Source: Thermohalobaculum sp039513195 (GTDB taxonomy: Bacteria; Pseudomonadota; Alphaproteobacteria; Rhodobacterales; Rhodobacteraceae). From it: 64,000 nucleotides of DNA. The notes beneath the pieces are model-generated. The model saw nothing but the letters and a program-made list of their open reading frames with translations. It made no database searches and was not told the origin of the DNA. This document shows positions 7,216 to 15,811 of the stretch, piece by piece. The translations under genes were made by a program, and so were the position numbers. The stretch spans positions 124,001-188,000 of the forward strand of contig JBCCRM010000003.1 of NCBI GenBank assembly GCA_039513195.1, written 5' to 3'. How positions within the stretch are numbered: position 1 is the first letter of the stretch; every line of letters starts with the position of its first letter.

Positions 7216-8591
7216 CTGTTGTCCCGGGTGAAGGCGGCGCCGAGGTCACTCATCATGTCGAGAAAGCTAGGAAAGCTTGTGGCGATAGGGGCGGCATCGT
7301 CGATCGTCACCGGGTTGGCTGTGCCGAGGCCGAGGCAGAGGAAAGACATCGCGATCCGGTGGTCGAGATGCGTCTCTACCCGACCGCCGCCTTTCGGGGC
7401 CGCCCCGTGCCCATGGACGATCAGGCCGTCTTCTTCCTCTGTCACCTCAACCCCATTTGCGCGGAGGCCCGACACCATGGTCGCGATGCGGTCGGATTCC
7501 TTGACCCGCAGCTCGCCGATGCCACGCATCACTGTATCCCCCTCAGCATAGGCCGCGAGGGCCGCAAGCACCGGGTATTCGTCGATCATCGAAGGTGCGC
7601 GCTCGGGCGGCACCTCGACCCCCGTCAGCGCAGAGTGGCGAACCAGGAGATCGGCGACCGGCTCGCCCCCTTCCTCCCGCCGGTTTTCCCGCGCGATATC
7701 GGCGCCCATTTCCGCCAGAGTGTCGTAGAACCCCGCCCGGGTCGGGTTGAGCGAGATGCCCGGGAGGCGGATCTCCGAGCCCTCGGCCAGCAGCGCGGCG
7801 GCGGTCGGGAAGGCGGCGGAGGAGGGGTCGCGCGGCACGGCGACGGTTTGGGGCATCAGCTCTGGCTGGCCTGTCAGGACGATCTCGCGGCCCTCCGCCG
7901 TCTCGAGAACCTCGACCGTCGCACCGGCTGCGCGCAGCATCCGCTCGGTATGATCGCGGGTCGCCTTCGGCTCGATCACCACCGTCTCGCCCGGCGCATT
8001 GAGACCGGCGAGCAAAACTGCGGATTTTACCTGCGCGGACGCCATCGGCAGCGCGTAGCGGACCGGAAGCGGCATTTCGGCCCCCTGGATCGTCAGGGGC
8101 AGCAACCCGCCGGCCCGGCCCATCGAGCGCGTGCCGAAGAGGGCAAGAGGATCGAGGATCCGCCCCATGGGCCGATGGCGCAGTGAGGCATCGCCGGTGA
8201 AGGTCGCCGCGATCGGGGTGGTGGCCATCATCCCGATAATCAACCGCACACCTGTTCCAGAATTGCCACAATCGATCACCGCTTCCGGCTCCAAAAGGCC
8301 GCCGACACCGACGCCATGGACCACCCAGGCGCCAGGACCGGTACGGACCAGATCGGCACCGAAGGCGCGCATCGCCGCTGCCGTCGCCAGCACGTCCTCT
8401 CCCTCCAGCAATCCAGTGATCCGCGTCTCTCCGACCGCCAGGGCCCCAAAGATCAGCGCCCGATGCGAGACCGATTTGTCACCGGGAATCTCCGCGATTC
8501 CCCGCAGAGGACCTGCGCGGCGCGCCGTTACCGGCAGAGACGGGGATGCCTCGTCCAATTTTGCCTCCGATCCTCCGTTGGATTGGGGCAT
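7212..8591 (-). CDS. aroA: 3-phosphoshikimate 1-carboxyvinyltransferase (EPSP synthase, CP4-like class)
   Basis: EPSP synthase (459 residues from the chosen start) transfers the enolpyruvyl group of PEP to shikimate 3-phosphate. Landmarks are IPGDKSVSHRALIFGAL, ASLRHRPMGRILDPL, PMASAQVKSAVLLAGLN and RAPSMIDEYPVLA. The sequence follows the Agrobacterium CP4-type enzyme closely. At the glyphosate-discriminating position CP4 has Ala100 in NAAT; here the segment is GNSGTG with Gly112, the sensitive-type residue. The ATG at 8589-8591 gives the best family N-terminus, but has no strong ribosome-binding site; a start at 8642 is also possible. Confidence 0.95.
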   Translation of the reverse strand: MPQSNGGSEAKLDEASPSLPVTARRAGPLRGIAEIPGDKSVSHRALIFGALAVGETRITGLLEGEDVLATAAAMRAFGADLVRTGPGAWVVHGVGVGGLLEPEAVIDCGNSGTGVRLIIGMMATTPIAATFTGDASLRHRPMGRILDPLALFGTRSMGRAGGLLPLTIQGAEMPLPVRYALPMASAQVKSAVLLAGLNAPGETVVIEPKATRDHTERMLRAAGATVEVLETAEGREIVLTGQPELMPQTVAVPRDPSSAAFPTAAALLAEGSEIRLPGISLNPTRAGFYDTLAEMGADIARENRREEGGEPVADLLVRHSALTGVEVPPERAPSMIDEYPVLAALAAYAEGDTVMRGIGELRVKESDRIATMVSGLRANGVEVTEEEDGLIVHGHGAAPKGGGRVETHLDHRIAMSFLCLGLGTANPVTIDDAAPIATSFPSFLDMMSDLGAAFTRDNR

Positions 8592-8940
8592 ATAGACAAA
8601 GCGCGGTCGCTGCGTCCAGCCATCGGCGGACGCGTTTTCCATCCTGACAAAAATGAGAGCGCGCCGGCCGGAACACAACTGACCGGCGCGCCCGGGACCG
8701 TCTCACGGAGACGCAACCCCACTCTCGTGGTGATCCTCACACCCTCCCGACCGTGCCTTGCCGGGCTGGATCACGATCCCTGGGCCGAACATCGCCGGTG
8801 GAGGGCGGCGCGGGTGTGGCTGGCGTTACGGCGGCCGGAGACTCTTTCTTAACGTTGCTCTGTGGTGACATATATGGGTGCAGATTTGTAACTCATCTAT
8901 ATGTGAGCGACGCGCTGAACCCATGCCGGGGCCAAAACCG
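8592..8940. other. gap between aroA and trmB; contains an inverted repeat
   Basis: About 350 bases without a convincing gene. An ACATATA (8868-8874) and TATATGT (8898-8904) inverted repeat is the most AT-rich part and could be an operator or a weak stem near the aroA promoter region on the minus strand. Nothing else is supported. Confidence 0.4.
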
Positions 8941-10158
8941 TCAGTGTCCGATTCGCATCGCAGTGATGTAATAGGGCATCCGCCCCTCTCGGATCGCCTT
9001 CGCCTCGTAGCGAGTTCCGGACCAATCGTGCCATGGGACACGCCAGTCCGCCGCCCGGTCCGCGGTCCAGACAAAACCTGGATGGGCGTCGAGGGCGAGC
9101 AGACTGTGGCGGACATAGTCTCCTATGTCTGTCGCGAGGCGGAGATCGGCCCCGGCGCGCATTACACGGGCGAGCTGATCCAGCGGCTCGGGGTTCATGA
9201 AGCGCCGTTTCCAGTGGCGCCGCTTTGGCCATGGATCCGGATAAAGGAGAAAGGCGCGGTCGATGCTGGCGGGCGGCAGCACATCCATCAGGTCGCGGGC
9301 ATCGCCCGCATGGATGCGCAGGTTGTCGACCCCCGCACGCTCGACCGCCGAGAGGAGCTGCGCCACGCCATTGACGAAAGGCTCGCAACCGAGGATGCCG
9401 ATATCCGGATTGGCCCGGGCTTGAGCAATCATATGCTCGCCGCCACCGAAGCCGATTTCGAGCCAAACGCGGCCGAGGCCCGGGAATAGAGCGCCCAGAT
9501 CGATCGGGTCGCGCTGCGGGTTCTCTGCCCAACCGACGCCCTGCGGGGCAAGTGCCGCGAGCCGCGTATCGAGGAGGTCGCGCTGCCCGGCCCGCAGCCT
9601 CTTGCCGTGGCGGCGGCCATAGAAATTGCGCCAGGGCGCGCTGTCCTCCCGCTCCGGCGCGGTGGGGGTAAGCCGCTTCTCCATCCGCCGGATGGCAATG
9701 GCCGTCCCGCCGCGGGTGTGGTGCTGCGCCTCGCCGGTGACGCCATAGCCGTGGGCCCGGTAAAAGTCGAGGGCCGCAAGGCTGGCACTGACCCGGATCC
9801 GGTGCCGCCCGCAAGCGCGCATCGACCGTTCCGCCCTGTCGAGCAGGCCGCCGCCGAGACCGCGCCCCTGGTGGGCCGGGTCGACGTAAAGGCCGCTGAC
9901 CTCGCCCCAGCCATCGCTCTGCAACAAGTGACCGGAGAAGCCTATCGGACGGTCCGCGCCGTCGGTCGCGATGTCGAAGATCTCGCCGGCGGCTGCCAGT
10001 CTCTGATAGGCAGAAGGGTCGATGCCGTCACACCAACTTTGCCTTTCAGCATCTGTGTAGAAGCGGCGCGGTACCGCCAGGATCGCGCGGCGATGCAGAT
10101 CGGCAATCGCCTCGCCATCGTCGGGGCGAAGGGGGCGGTATCGGATCCGGCCGGGCAT
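8941..10158 (-). CDS. trmB: GNAT acetyltransferase fused in frame to tRNA (guanine-N7-)-methyltransferase
   Basis: One 405-residue open frame holds two complete proteins. Residues about 5-162 are a GNAT N-acetyltransferase, with the acetyl-CoA loop YVDPAHQGRGLGGGLL and FYRAHGYGV, ending GGTAIAIRRMEKRL as free-standing relatives do. Residues about 174-405 are TrmB, which makes m7G46 in tRNA: APWRNFYGRRHGKRLRAGQ, SAM motif EIGFGGGEH and PDPWPKRRHWKRRF. No stop or frameshift separates them. TrmB might also start at the internal ATG 9682-9684 (247 residues). The start at 10156-10158 is weakly supported; GTG starts further upstream are possible. It belongs to the metK-side cluster, where trmB is usually alone. 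Confidence 0.85.
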   Translation of the reverse strand: MPGRIRYRPLRPDDGEAIADLHRRAILAVPRRFYTDAERQSWCDGIDPSAYQRLAAAGEIFDIATDGADRPIGFSGHLLQSDGWGEVSGLYVDPAHQGRGLGGGLLDRAERSMRACGRHRIRVSASLAALDFYRAHGYGVTGEAQHHTRGGTAIAIRRMEKRLTPTAPEREDSAPWRNFYGRRHGKRLRAGQRDLLDTRLAALAPQGVGWAENPQRDPIDLGALFPGLGRVWLEIGFGGGEHMIAQARANPDIGILGCEPFVNGVAQLLSAVERAGVDNLRIHAGDARDLMDVLPPASIDRAFLLYPDPWPKRRHWKRRFMNPEPLDQLARVMRAGADLRLATDIGDYVRHSLLALDAHPGFVWTADRAADWRVPWHDWSGTRYEAKAIREGRMPYYITAMRIGH

Positions 10159-10229
10159 CAGCTCAAGCGGAGCATAGGGTCGGAGCCCCGCTGACACGGC
10201 CGCAGGCGTGCCGGTAGACTGGCTTGCGA

Positions 10230-10727
10230 TCAGCCCCCGGGCATGCAGAGGACGCGCCCGCCTTCGTGCCGCGCGACGGCGCGGGCGCGGCGCAGCCCCA
10301 TGTTGGGCGGCTGACGGTCGGGCGACACACCGTCGATCCAAACCCGGCAACGGCCGGGATAGGGCAACCGGTCGGGCGGCACGCCGCGGAAATCGTTGAA
10401 CCCGTCATAGACTGCGATCGTCAGCGCCTCGGTCGGCTCCCCGTCTACGGGCCGAAAGATTACGCGCCCGCCATAGCGGCGCGCTTGTGTCTTTGCCTGC
10501 CTACAACCCATCGAGGGCGGTTGTCGATCCGGCGGCAACTCGTCGTACCAGATCCGACAGAGACCCCGAGGCGGCAGCCGATCGGGCGGCACCCCCGCCC
10601 CGCCATATCCGTATTTCACATAGGCCCGGGCAGCAAGCGGCGCAGCCTCCGCCGCGCCCTCGGCGCCGGTCGCTGCTGCCGCAAACATAACGGCCAAGAC
10701 GAACAGCGATTGTCGAACCCGTCGCAT
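10230..10727 (-). CDS. exported protein with two PPDRLPxxGxCRxW repeats
   Basis: A 165-residue protein with a Sec signal peptide (basic MRRVRQ, hydrophobic core about 8-20, Ala-rich cleavage zone about 20-30). The mature part has two copies of one motif: residues 45-90 (GVPPDRLPPRGLCRIW, then PPDRQPPSMGCRQA and GGRVI) and 115-160 (GVPPDRLPYPGRCRVW, then PDRQPPNMGLRRA and GGRVL). Similar Pro-rich CRxW repeats occur in exported proteins and lipoproteins of proteobacteria, without a firm function. It lies between metK and trmB, transcribed in the same direction but with its own leader. Confidence 0.75.
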   Translation of the reverse strand: MRRVRQSLFVLAVMFAAAATGAEGAAEAAPLAARAYVKYGYGGAGVPPDRLPPRGLCRIWYDELPPDRQPPSMGCRQAKTQARRYGGRVIFRPVDGEPTEALTIAVYDGFNDFRGVPPDRLPYPGRCRVWIDGVSPDRQPPNMGLRRARAVARHEGGRVLCMPGG

Positions 10728-10760
10728 CGATACCCTCTGGAAAGTTTCTTCCAGGGGAGA

Positions 10761-10783
10761 ACGGGACGGCCGGGCCGTTCCGT
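10761..10783 (-). terminator. hairpin downstream of metK
   Basis: A near-perfect stem (10761-10770 with 10774-10783, one G-U pair) lies 20 bases beyond the metK stop. On the minus strand it is followed by TCTCCCC and a second small stem (CTGGAA with TTCCAG, about 10738-10754). The T-run is poor, so intrinsic termination is likely but not certain. Confidence 0.5.
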
Positions 10784-10803
10784 CGGCGACCTGCCAGTTT
10801 CCG

Positions 10804-11994
10804 TTAAATTGCAGCCTTTAGTTGCTCAGCCAAATCCGTCTTTTCCCACGAGAAGCCGCCTTGGCTGTCCGGCTCGCGCCCGAAATGGCCATAGGCTGCG
10901 GTCCGCTGATAGATCGGCAGGTTAAGGCCCAGATGCGTCCGGATCCCGCGCGGCGTCAAGCTCATGCTGGCGCGGATCGCAGCCTCGATCTTGGTGGGAT
11001 CGACTGTCTCGGTCCCATGCGCGTCGACATAGACCGCAAGGGGCTCGGCAACGCCGATGGCATAGGAAAGTTGGATGGTGCACTGCGCCGCAAGCCCGGC
11101 TGCTACCACGTTTTTGGCGACGTAGCGCGCGGCATAGGCCGCTGACCGGTCGACCTTCGTCGGGTCTTTGCCGGAAAAAGCGCCGCCGCCATGCGGGGCC
11201 GCACCGCCATAGGTGTCGACGATGATCTTGCGCCCAGTTAGTCCAGCGTCGCCGTCGGGGCCGCCGATCACAAAGCGCCCGGTCGGGTTCACGTGCCAAA
11301 CCGTGTCGGCATCGACCAAACCTTCCGGCAGCGCATCGATCACATAGGGTTTGACGATGTCGCGCATATCGTCGGAGGTCAGCTGGTGCCCGTCGCTGTC
11401 GCGCTCGGCATGTTGGGTGGAGACGACGATTGTGTGGGCCCGAACAGGTTTGCCGTCGCGGTACTCGACGGTCACTTGGCTCTTCGCATCCGGGCCGAGC
11501 AACGGTGCAGTTCCGTTGTGCCGCGCCTCCGCCATCAGGCGCAGAATACGGTGGGAATAGAGGATCGGGGCCGGCATCAGCTCCGGCGTTTCGTTCGTGG
11601 CATAGCCGAACATTATGCCCTGATCGCCAGCGCCCTCGTCCTTATTGGCCGCGGCGTCGACGCCCTGGGCGATGTCCTGGCTCTGCTCGTGCACATAGCA
11701 ATCGATGGAGGCGGTGCGGAAGTGGAAGCCCTTTTGCATATAGCCAATCTTGCGGATCGTCTCGCGTGCCGCGGCGCACATTTCCTCCGGCGTCACAGCA
11801 TGCTCTTCGGAGATCTTGATCTCGCCGAGCAGCACCACCTTGTTGGTGGTCGCCGCAGTTTCCACCGCCACGCGCGCCTCCGGCTCCCGCCCGATCAGCA
11901 GATCGACAATCGAGTCCGAGATCTGGTCGCAGACTTTGTCCGGATGACCTTCCGAGACCGACTCGGACGTAAAGAGATAGTCGCTGCGCGCCAT
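10804..11994 (-). CDS. metK: S-adenosylmethionine synthetase
   Basis: A 396-residue enzyme making SAM from methionine and ATP. It starts MARSDYLFTSESVSEGHPDK, where the His in GHPDK is catalytic, and carries DQGIMFGYATNET and GGGAFSGKDPTKVDRS, the ATP/phosphate loops. Length is typical. A strong GGAGG lies upstream of the ATG and sits inside a predicted SAM/SAH-type riboswitch, suggesting translational feedback by its own product. The upstream neighbour is an XRE regulator. Confidence 0.98.
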   Translation of the reverse strand: MARSDYLFTSESVSEGHPDKVCDQISDSIVDLLIGREPEARVAVETAATTNKVVLLGEIKISEEHAVTPEEMCAAARETIRKIGYMQKGFHFRTASIDCYVHEQSQDIAQGVDAAANKDEGAGDQGIMFGYATNETPELMPAPILYSHRILRLMAEARHNGTAPLLGPDAKSQVTVEYRDGKPVRAHTIVVSTQHAERDSDGHQLTSDDMRDIVKPYVIDALPEGLVDADTVWHVNPTGRFVIGGPDGDAGLTGRKIIVDTYGGAAPHGGGAFSGKDPTKVDRSAAYAARYVAKNVVAAGLAAQCTIQLSYAIGVAEPLAVYVDAHGTETVDPTKIEAAIRASMSLTPRGIRTHLGLNLPIYQRTAAYGHFGREPDSQGGFSWEKTDLAEQLKAAI

Positions 11995-12002
11995 ATGGCT
12001 CC

Positions 12003-12044
12003 CCTCCGAAATTCAGCGCACGCCTTGGACTTGATGCGGCGCGC
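12003..12044 (-). promoter_or_regulatory. candidate SAM/SAH riboswitch in the metK leader
   Basis: On the minus strand a GCGCGC/GTGCGC stem (12039-12044 with 12016-12021) encloses a 17-base loop ending TCCAAGGC, and TGAATTTC then leads to GGAGG (12003-12007). The loop TCC can pair with GGA of the ribosome-binding site, making an H-type pseudoknot. This is the architecture of the SAM/SAH riboswitch known upstream of metK in Rhodobacterales, where ligand binding hides the ribosome-binding site. The match is by eye; the loop is slightly longer than the examples I remember. Confidence 0.55.
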
Positions 12045-12080
12045 GAGCATGTCGCATGGGGGGCCAGGCGGGGTCAACCG

Positions 12081-12512
12081 TCAAGCCTTGGTGACAGTTG
12101 GCCCCTCCTCCGCGGGGTTGGCGCAGGCAATCGTGCGCACCAGATCAAGCAGCCGGCGCCGGGTCGACGCGTCCCGGATCTTGGTGAAGGCGTTGGTTAG
12201 GTTATAGCCTTCAGGCGATGACAGAAACGCCATCATCTCGGCGCTGCGGCGCTCATCAAGTTCCGATTCCGCATGGGCCCTGTTTTGCGGCAGCCCCTCA
12301 TAGAAGAACTCCACCGAGACGCCCAAGACCTGCGCAATGCGGTAGAGCCGACCCGCCCCGATGCGGTTGAGACCCTTTTCGTATTTCTGGATTTGCTGGA
12401 AGGTCAGGCCGAGCGCGTCGCCCAATTGCTCCTGGCTGATGCCAGCCATCATCCGGCGCATCCGCACGCGGGCACCGATATGGGCGTCAACATCATCGGT
12501 CGATTTCGCCAT
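12081..12512 (-). CDS. XRE-family transcriptional regulator
   Basis: A 143-residue regulator with an N-terminal helix-turn-helix (about residues 12-66: IGARVRMRRMMAGISQEQLG, LTFQQIQKYEKG, GAGRLYRIAQVLGVSVEFFY) and a C-terminal region ending RRRLLDLVRTIA. The ATG at 12510-12512 follows GGGG and gives the usual N-terminus; the 40-residue extension has no support. The pair with metK downstream is common in Rhodobacterales, but the target is not known from sequence. LFQQIQKYEKG-type helices are typical of alphaproteobacterial Xre/SinR-like repressors. Confidence 0.88.
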   Translation of the reverse strand: MAKSTDDVDAHIGARVRMRRMMAGISQEQLGDALGLTFQQIQKYEKGLNRIGAGRLYRIAQVLGVSVEFFYEGLPQNRAHAESELDERRSAEMMAFLSSPEGYNLTNAFTKIRDASTRRRLLDLVRTIACANPAEEGPTVTKA

Positions 12513-12676
12513 TTTTCCCCACTCTATGTGTTTCGGCCACGCACAAGGAGACTGCCGAGCAGTCTCGATCGAAGCGGCCCAATTCGCTCTGGTCCGGTTC
12601 TGCAACAGTCGCGTGTTCCGCAGAGCTGTCATACAACCGTTGTGGTGGGTGACTTAGTGATCGCAACCGACCAGTG

Positions 12677-14287
12677 TCAATCGGTGCTCCGGAAATGGTG
12701 AGGAAGATGGAGCGCGAGTAACAGGATCAGCGTCAAGAGAATGGCCGGCCAGTCGCCGAACCGCGAATATAGCGTGGCGTCAAGCGGTTGCGGCAACTTG
12801 GCGTCGATCTTGCCATGTTCGCCGAGCGCCAGGGCATGGCGGATCTGGCCATAGGGGTCGATCATCGCGGAGATGCCGGTATTGGCCGCGCGGGCGACCG
12901 GCAGGCCCTGTTCGATCGCCCGAATACGCGCCTGCGCCAGGTGTTGCTGCGGTCCCGCAAACCCGCCGAACCACGCGTCATTGGTGATCTGCAGCATCCA
13001 GGCCGGACGTTCCGCGCCAGGCACCACCTCGTGCGGGAAGATCATCTCGTAGCAGATCAACGCAGCGAAAGGCGGCAGCCCGTCTATGTCCATCACCCGT
13101 GGCCCCGGCCCTGGAGTAAAGCCGCCGCGGTTGGCGAGCTGGCGCAGGCCAAGCGCCGTGAACAACCCCTCGAACGGCAGGTATTCGCCGAAGGGCACGA
13201 GATGATGTTTGTCGTAGCGGTCGCCAAGACTGCCATCGGGCTGGATCACCATGAGGGCATTGTACCATTGCGGCGGCTCGCTCCCCTCCCGGTGGAGCGC
13301 ACCCAATAGCACCGGGGCGCCCCCCGCACGCTCTGCAATCGCTTGGGTTAGGTCGGGCCGGTCGACGGGGAGGAAGGTCACCGCCGTTTCCGGCCAGATC
13401 ACCGCACTGGGCGACCCGATGGTTGGATCCGCAGCGGCCGTGGTTTCGCGGATCAATCGGTCGAAGAAATCCTGTGCGTGGTCGGGGTCCCATTTCACGT
13501 CTTGCGCCGCATTGGGCTGGACGATGCGAAGGACCCCGGCGTCGTCGGCATAACTCGGGTCCTCGACCCGCGCGGCGCCAGCCGCCCAGAGGACCGCGAG
13601 TGCTGCCAGCGGCCCGGCCGCAATCGCAAGAGAGGACCTTCCGCGCCAACCTGCAAGCACCACCAGCGGCAACCCAGTCAGCGCAACGGTGAGAAGCGTG
13701 AGACCGTGAGAGCCGATCCAGGCCGTTACCTGCACCACCCCGGTCTCGGACCAAATATAGGCGGGCAAGGCCCACGGGAAACCGGTGAACAAATGGGTCC
13801 GCGCATACTCCACCACGGTCAGTGCCGCTGCCAGGCTGAGGACGCGCGACCAATGCCAAGGCCAATACCGCTGTGCGAGCCAAAATGCCGCAGCCCAGAA
13901 CAGCCCCAGACCCGCGGGCAGCAGCGTCACCGCGAAGGGCAGCAACCAAGCGAACTTTTCGGCGTCTACGAGAAAAGCATGGCCGATCCAGTGGAGGCCA
14001 GTAACGAAATATCCAAAGCCCGCACCCCAGCCGATCCAGGCGGCCTCAACCGGGTGCTCGGCACCATCGATCAACCAAACCAACACCGGGATCGCCACAA
14101 ACCAGATTAGCGGGATCGACACCGGCACGTGGCCCAGGGTCATTGCGACGCCTGCAAGCACCGCGAGTACCAGGCGCAGACCGCCGCGGGCGCCGGCAAT
14201 TCGAACCGCGAGCGCGCTGACCGGCGCGAACGCCATAGGGGCCGCAGAGCTTTCGCGGGGGCGCACCCGGGCGCGGATCTCGTTCAC
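12677..14287 (-). CDS. lnt: apolipoprotein N-acyltransferase
   Basis: A 536-residue inner-membrane enzyme that adds the third acyl chain to lipoproteins. Several N-terminal membrane helices (about 35-240) precede a nitrilase-type periplasmic domain with the triad Glu300 (VIWPETA), Lys360 (RYDKHHLVPFGEY) and Cys412 (ICYEMIFP), matching E267/K335/C387 of Escherichia coli, and a final membrane helix (about 510-527). The GTG start overlaps the corC stop as GTGA, indicating coupling. An alternative start is Met18. Confidence 0.95.
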   Translation of the reverse strand: MNEIRARVRPRESSAAPMAFAPVSALAVRIAGARGGLRLVLAVLAGVAMTLGHVPVSIPLIWFVAIPVLVWLIDGAEHPVEAAWIGWGAGFGYFVTGLHWIGHAFLVDAEKFAWLLPFAVTLLPAGLGLFWAAAFWLAQRYWPWHWSRVLSLAAALTVVEYARTHLFTGFPWALPAYIWSETGVVQVTAWIGSHGLTLLTVALTGLPLVVLAGWRGRSSLAIAAGPLAALAVLWAAGAARVEDPSYADDAGVLRIVQPNAAQDVKWDPDHAQDFFDRLIRETTAAADPTIGSPSAVIWPETAVTFLPVDRPDLTQAIAERAGGAPVLLGALHREGSEPPQWYNALMVIQPDGSLGDRYDKHHLVPFGEYLPFEGLFTALGLRQLANRGGFTPGPGPRVMDIDGLPPFAALICYEMIFPHEVVPGAERPAWMLQITNDAWFGGFAGPQQHLAQARIRAIEQGLPVARAANTGISAMIDPYGQIRHALALGEHGKIDAKLPQPLDATLYSRFGDWPAILLTLILLLALHLPHHFRSTD

Positions 14288-15258
14288 TCGGCCGCTTTAC
14301 GGGCGCCGAGCATCACCGCAGCGGCGTTCGAGAGCGTCAGGCGTAACCGCTTGATCCGGCGGGGATCCGCGTCGACGATCTGGAATTCGTGGCCCAGGGG
14401 GTGGCTGATCACCTCGCCCCGGGTGGGCACGCGACCGCAGAACATGAAAACCAAACCGCCAAGGGTGTCGACAACCTCGTCCCAATCCGGCGGGGTCAGG
14501 GTGACACTCTCGGCCGCCTCGAACTCGCGGATATCGGTTCGGGCATCGACGAGATAGACGCCGGGGCTCTCCTCTCGCCACTGGGCGGCGTCTTCGCCGT
14601 CATGCTCGTCCTCGATATCGCCCACGATCTGCTCGACCAAATCCTCGATGGTCACGAGGCCGTCGACCCCGCCGAACTCGTCGATCACCAGGGCCATGTG
14701 GACCCGCGCACCCTGCATCTGTTGGAGCAGCGCGGCGATCCGCATCGATGGCGGCACGAAGAGCGCCCGGTGGGTGTGGTCGCTGAGGGTAAAGTCGCCC
14801 TGTGCCTTTTGGCAGCCGACGCCATAGGTCATCGCCAGGTCTTTGAGATGGACGAAGCCAATCGGGTCGTCCAGGGTCTCGCGATAGACCGGGACCCGAG
14901 AGAAGCTGCCGCGATCGAACGCATCCAGGACATCGGGCAAAGCCGCCTCGGCCGGGACAGCGACGATATCGGCCCGCGGCGTCATCACATCCTGGACCCG
15001 CAAACTGCGGAGGCGGAGGATATTTGCGACCATCGCCAGCTCGGCCGGTGTGCTCTTTGCGAACGCCGGTCCTAAGCCGTCCTCGTCCGAATCACCCTCT
15101 ACCTCTTCGGCGCCGGTGGCAAAGCCGGATGCGCGGCGCAGAAAGCGCGACAATAACGAAGGTTCGCCGGTAGTGGGACTGCTGCCGTCCGGAGCTGCCT
15201 CGCCCGGATCGGATTCCCCTCGCGCTGGCGAGGGCATAGGACTGTTGCTTCCGTCCAT
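14284..15258 (-). CDS. CorC/TlyC-type CBS-domain protein
   Basis: A 324-residue cytosolic protein with two CBS domains (about residues 85-205, from VQDVMTPRADIVAVP to IDEFGGVDGLVTIEDLVEQI) and a C-terminal CorC_HlyC domain (about 240-320, DTLGGLVFMFCGRVP). This family is linked to magnesium/cobalt homeostasis; the transmembrane DUF21 part of full CorC homologues is absent. The ATG at 15256-15258 follows the ybeY stop by seven bases; a GTG/ATG start 42 bases earlier would overlap ybeY. It sits in the phoH-ybeY-corC-lnt operon. Confidence 0.9.
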   Translation of the reverse strand: MDGSNSPMPSPARGESDPGEAAPDGSSPTTGEPSLLSRFLRRASGFATGAEEVEGDSDEDGLGPAFAKSTPAELAMVANILRLRSLRVQDVMTPRADIVAVPAEAALPDVLDAFDRGSFSRVPVYRETLDDPIGFVHLKDLAMTYGVGCQKAQGDFTLSDHTHRALFVPPSMRIAALLQQMQGARVHMALVIDEFGGVDGLVTIEDLVEQIVGDIEDEHDGEDAAQWREESPGVYLVDARTDIREFEAAESVTLTPPDWDEVVDTLGGLVFMFCGRVPTRGEVISHPLGHEFQIVDADPRRIKRLRLTLSNAAAVMLGARKAAE

Positions 15259-15265
15259 TTCTCTC

Positions 15266-15811
15266 TCATGGCTGCGGATGACCCGCACCAATTCTCTCAT
15301 ATGGGTCGGGGATGCCGAGCCCGTTTAGAAGGTGGCGTTCAGCCCCCTCCATGCGCGCCGCATCCAGATCGGTTTGATGATCAAAGCCGAGAAGGTGCAA
15401 ACACCCGTGTAAGATCAGGTGTGCGACATGATCTTTCAAGGGAATTGATGCAGCCTTCGCCTCCGCGGAAGTGGTTTGCAGCGCCACCGCCACATCGCCC
15501 AGATGCATCAGCGTGCCATCGGGGGGAGGGATTGCGGCGGGCGGAGGTTCCCCAGGGGCAGGCGGGGCAAGTGCCAGGCTGGGCCAGGCGAGGACGTTGG
15601 TCGGTTGCGCCTTGCTCCGGAACTGGCTGTTGAAGGCTGCGATCCTATCATCGCTGCAGCCGAGGATGGCCACTTCCACGGCAGTAGAGCCAAGGCCCCC
15701 ATGGCGCAGCGCGGCTATCGCAGCCGCCTCTGCCACCGTTTCGAACTCCGGCAGTGCAGTCTCCCAGCCCGCCTCCTCGACAATCACCTCGACCACCGGT
15801 CCGGGGCTCAC
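15266..15811 (-). CDS. ybeY: endoribonuclease YbeY
   Basis: A 181-residue metal-dependent RNase acting in 16S rRNA 3'-end maturation and ribosome quality control. The zinc motif HGCLHLLGFDH (three His) is intact near residues 134-144. An insertion rich in Pro (APPAPGEPPPAAIPPP, about 82-98) lies between the core strands, as often in Rhodobacterales. The GTG start overlaps the phoH stop as GTGA. Confidence 0.95.
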   Translation of the reverse strand: MSPGPVVEVIVEEAGWETALPEFETVAEAAAIAALRHGGLGSTAVEVAILGCSDDRIAAFNSQFRSKAQPTNVLAWPSLALAPPAPGEPPPAAIPPPDGTLMHLGDVAVALQTTSAEAKAASIPLKDHVAHLILHGCLHLLGFDHQTDLDAARMEGAERHLLNGLGIPDPYERIGAGHPQP

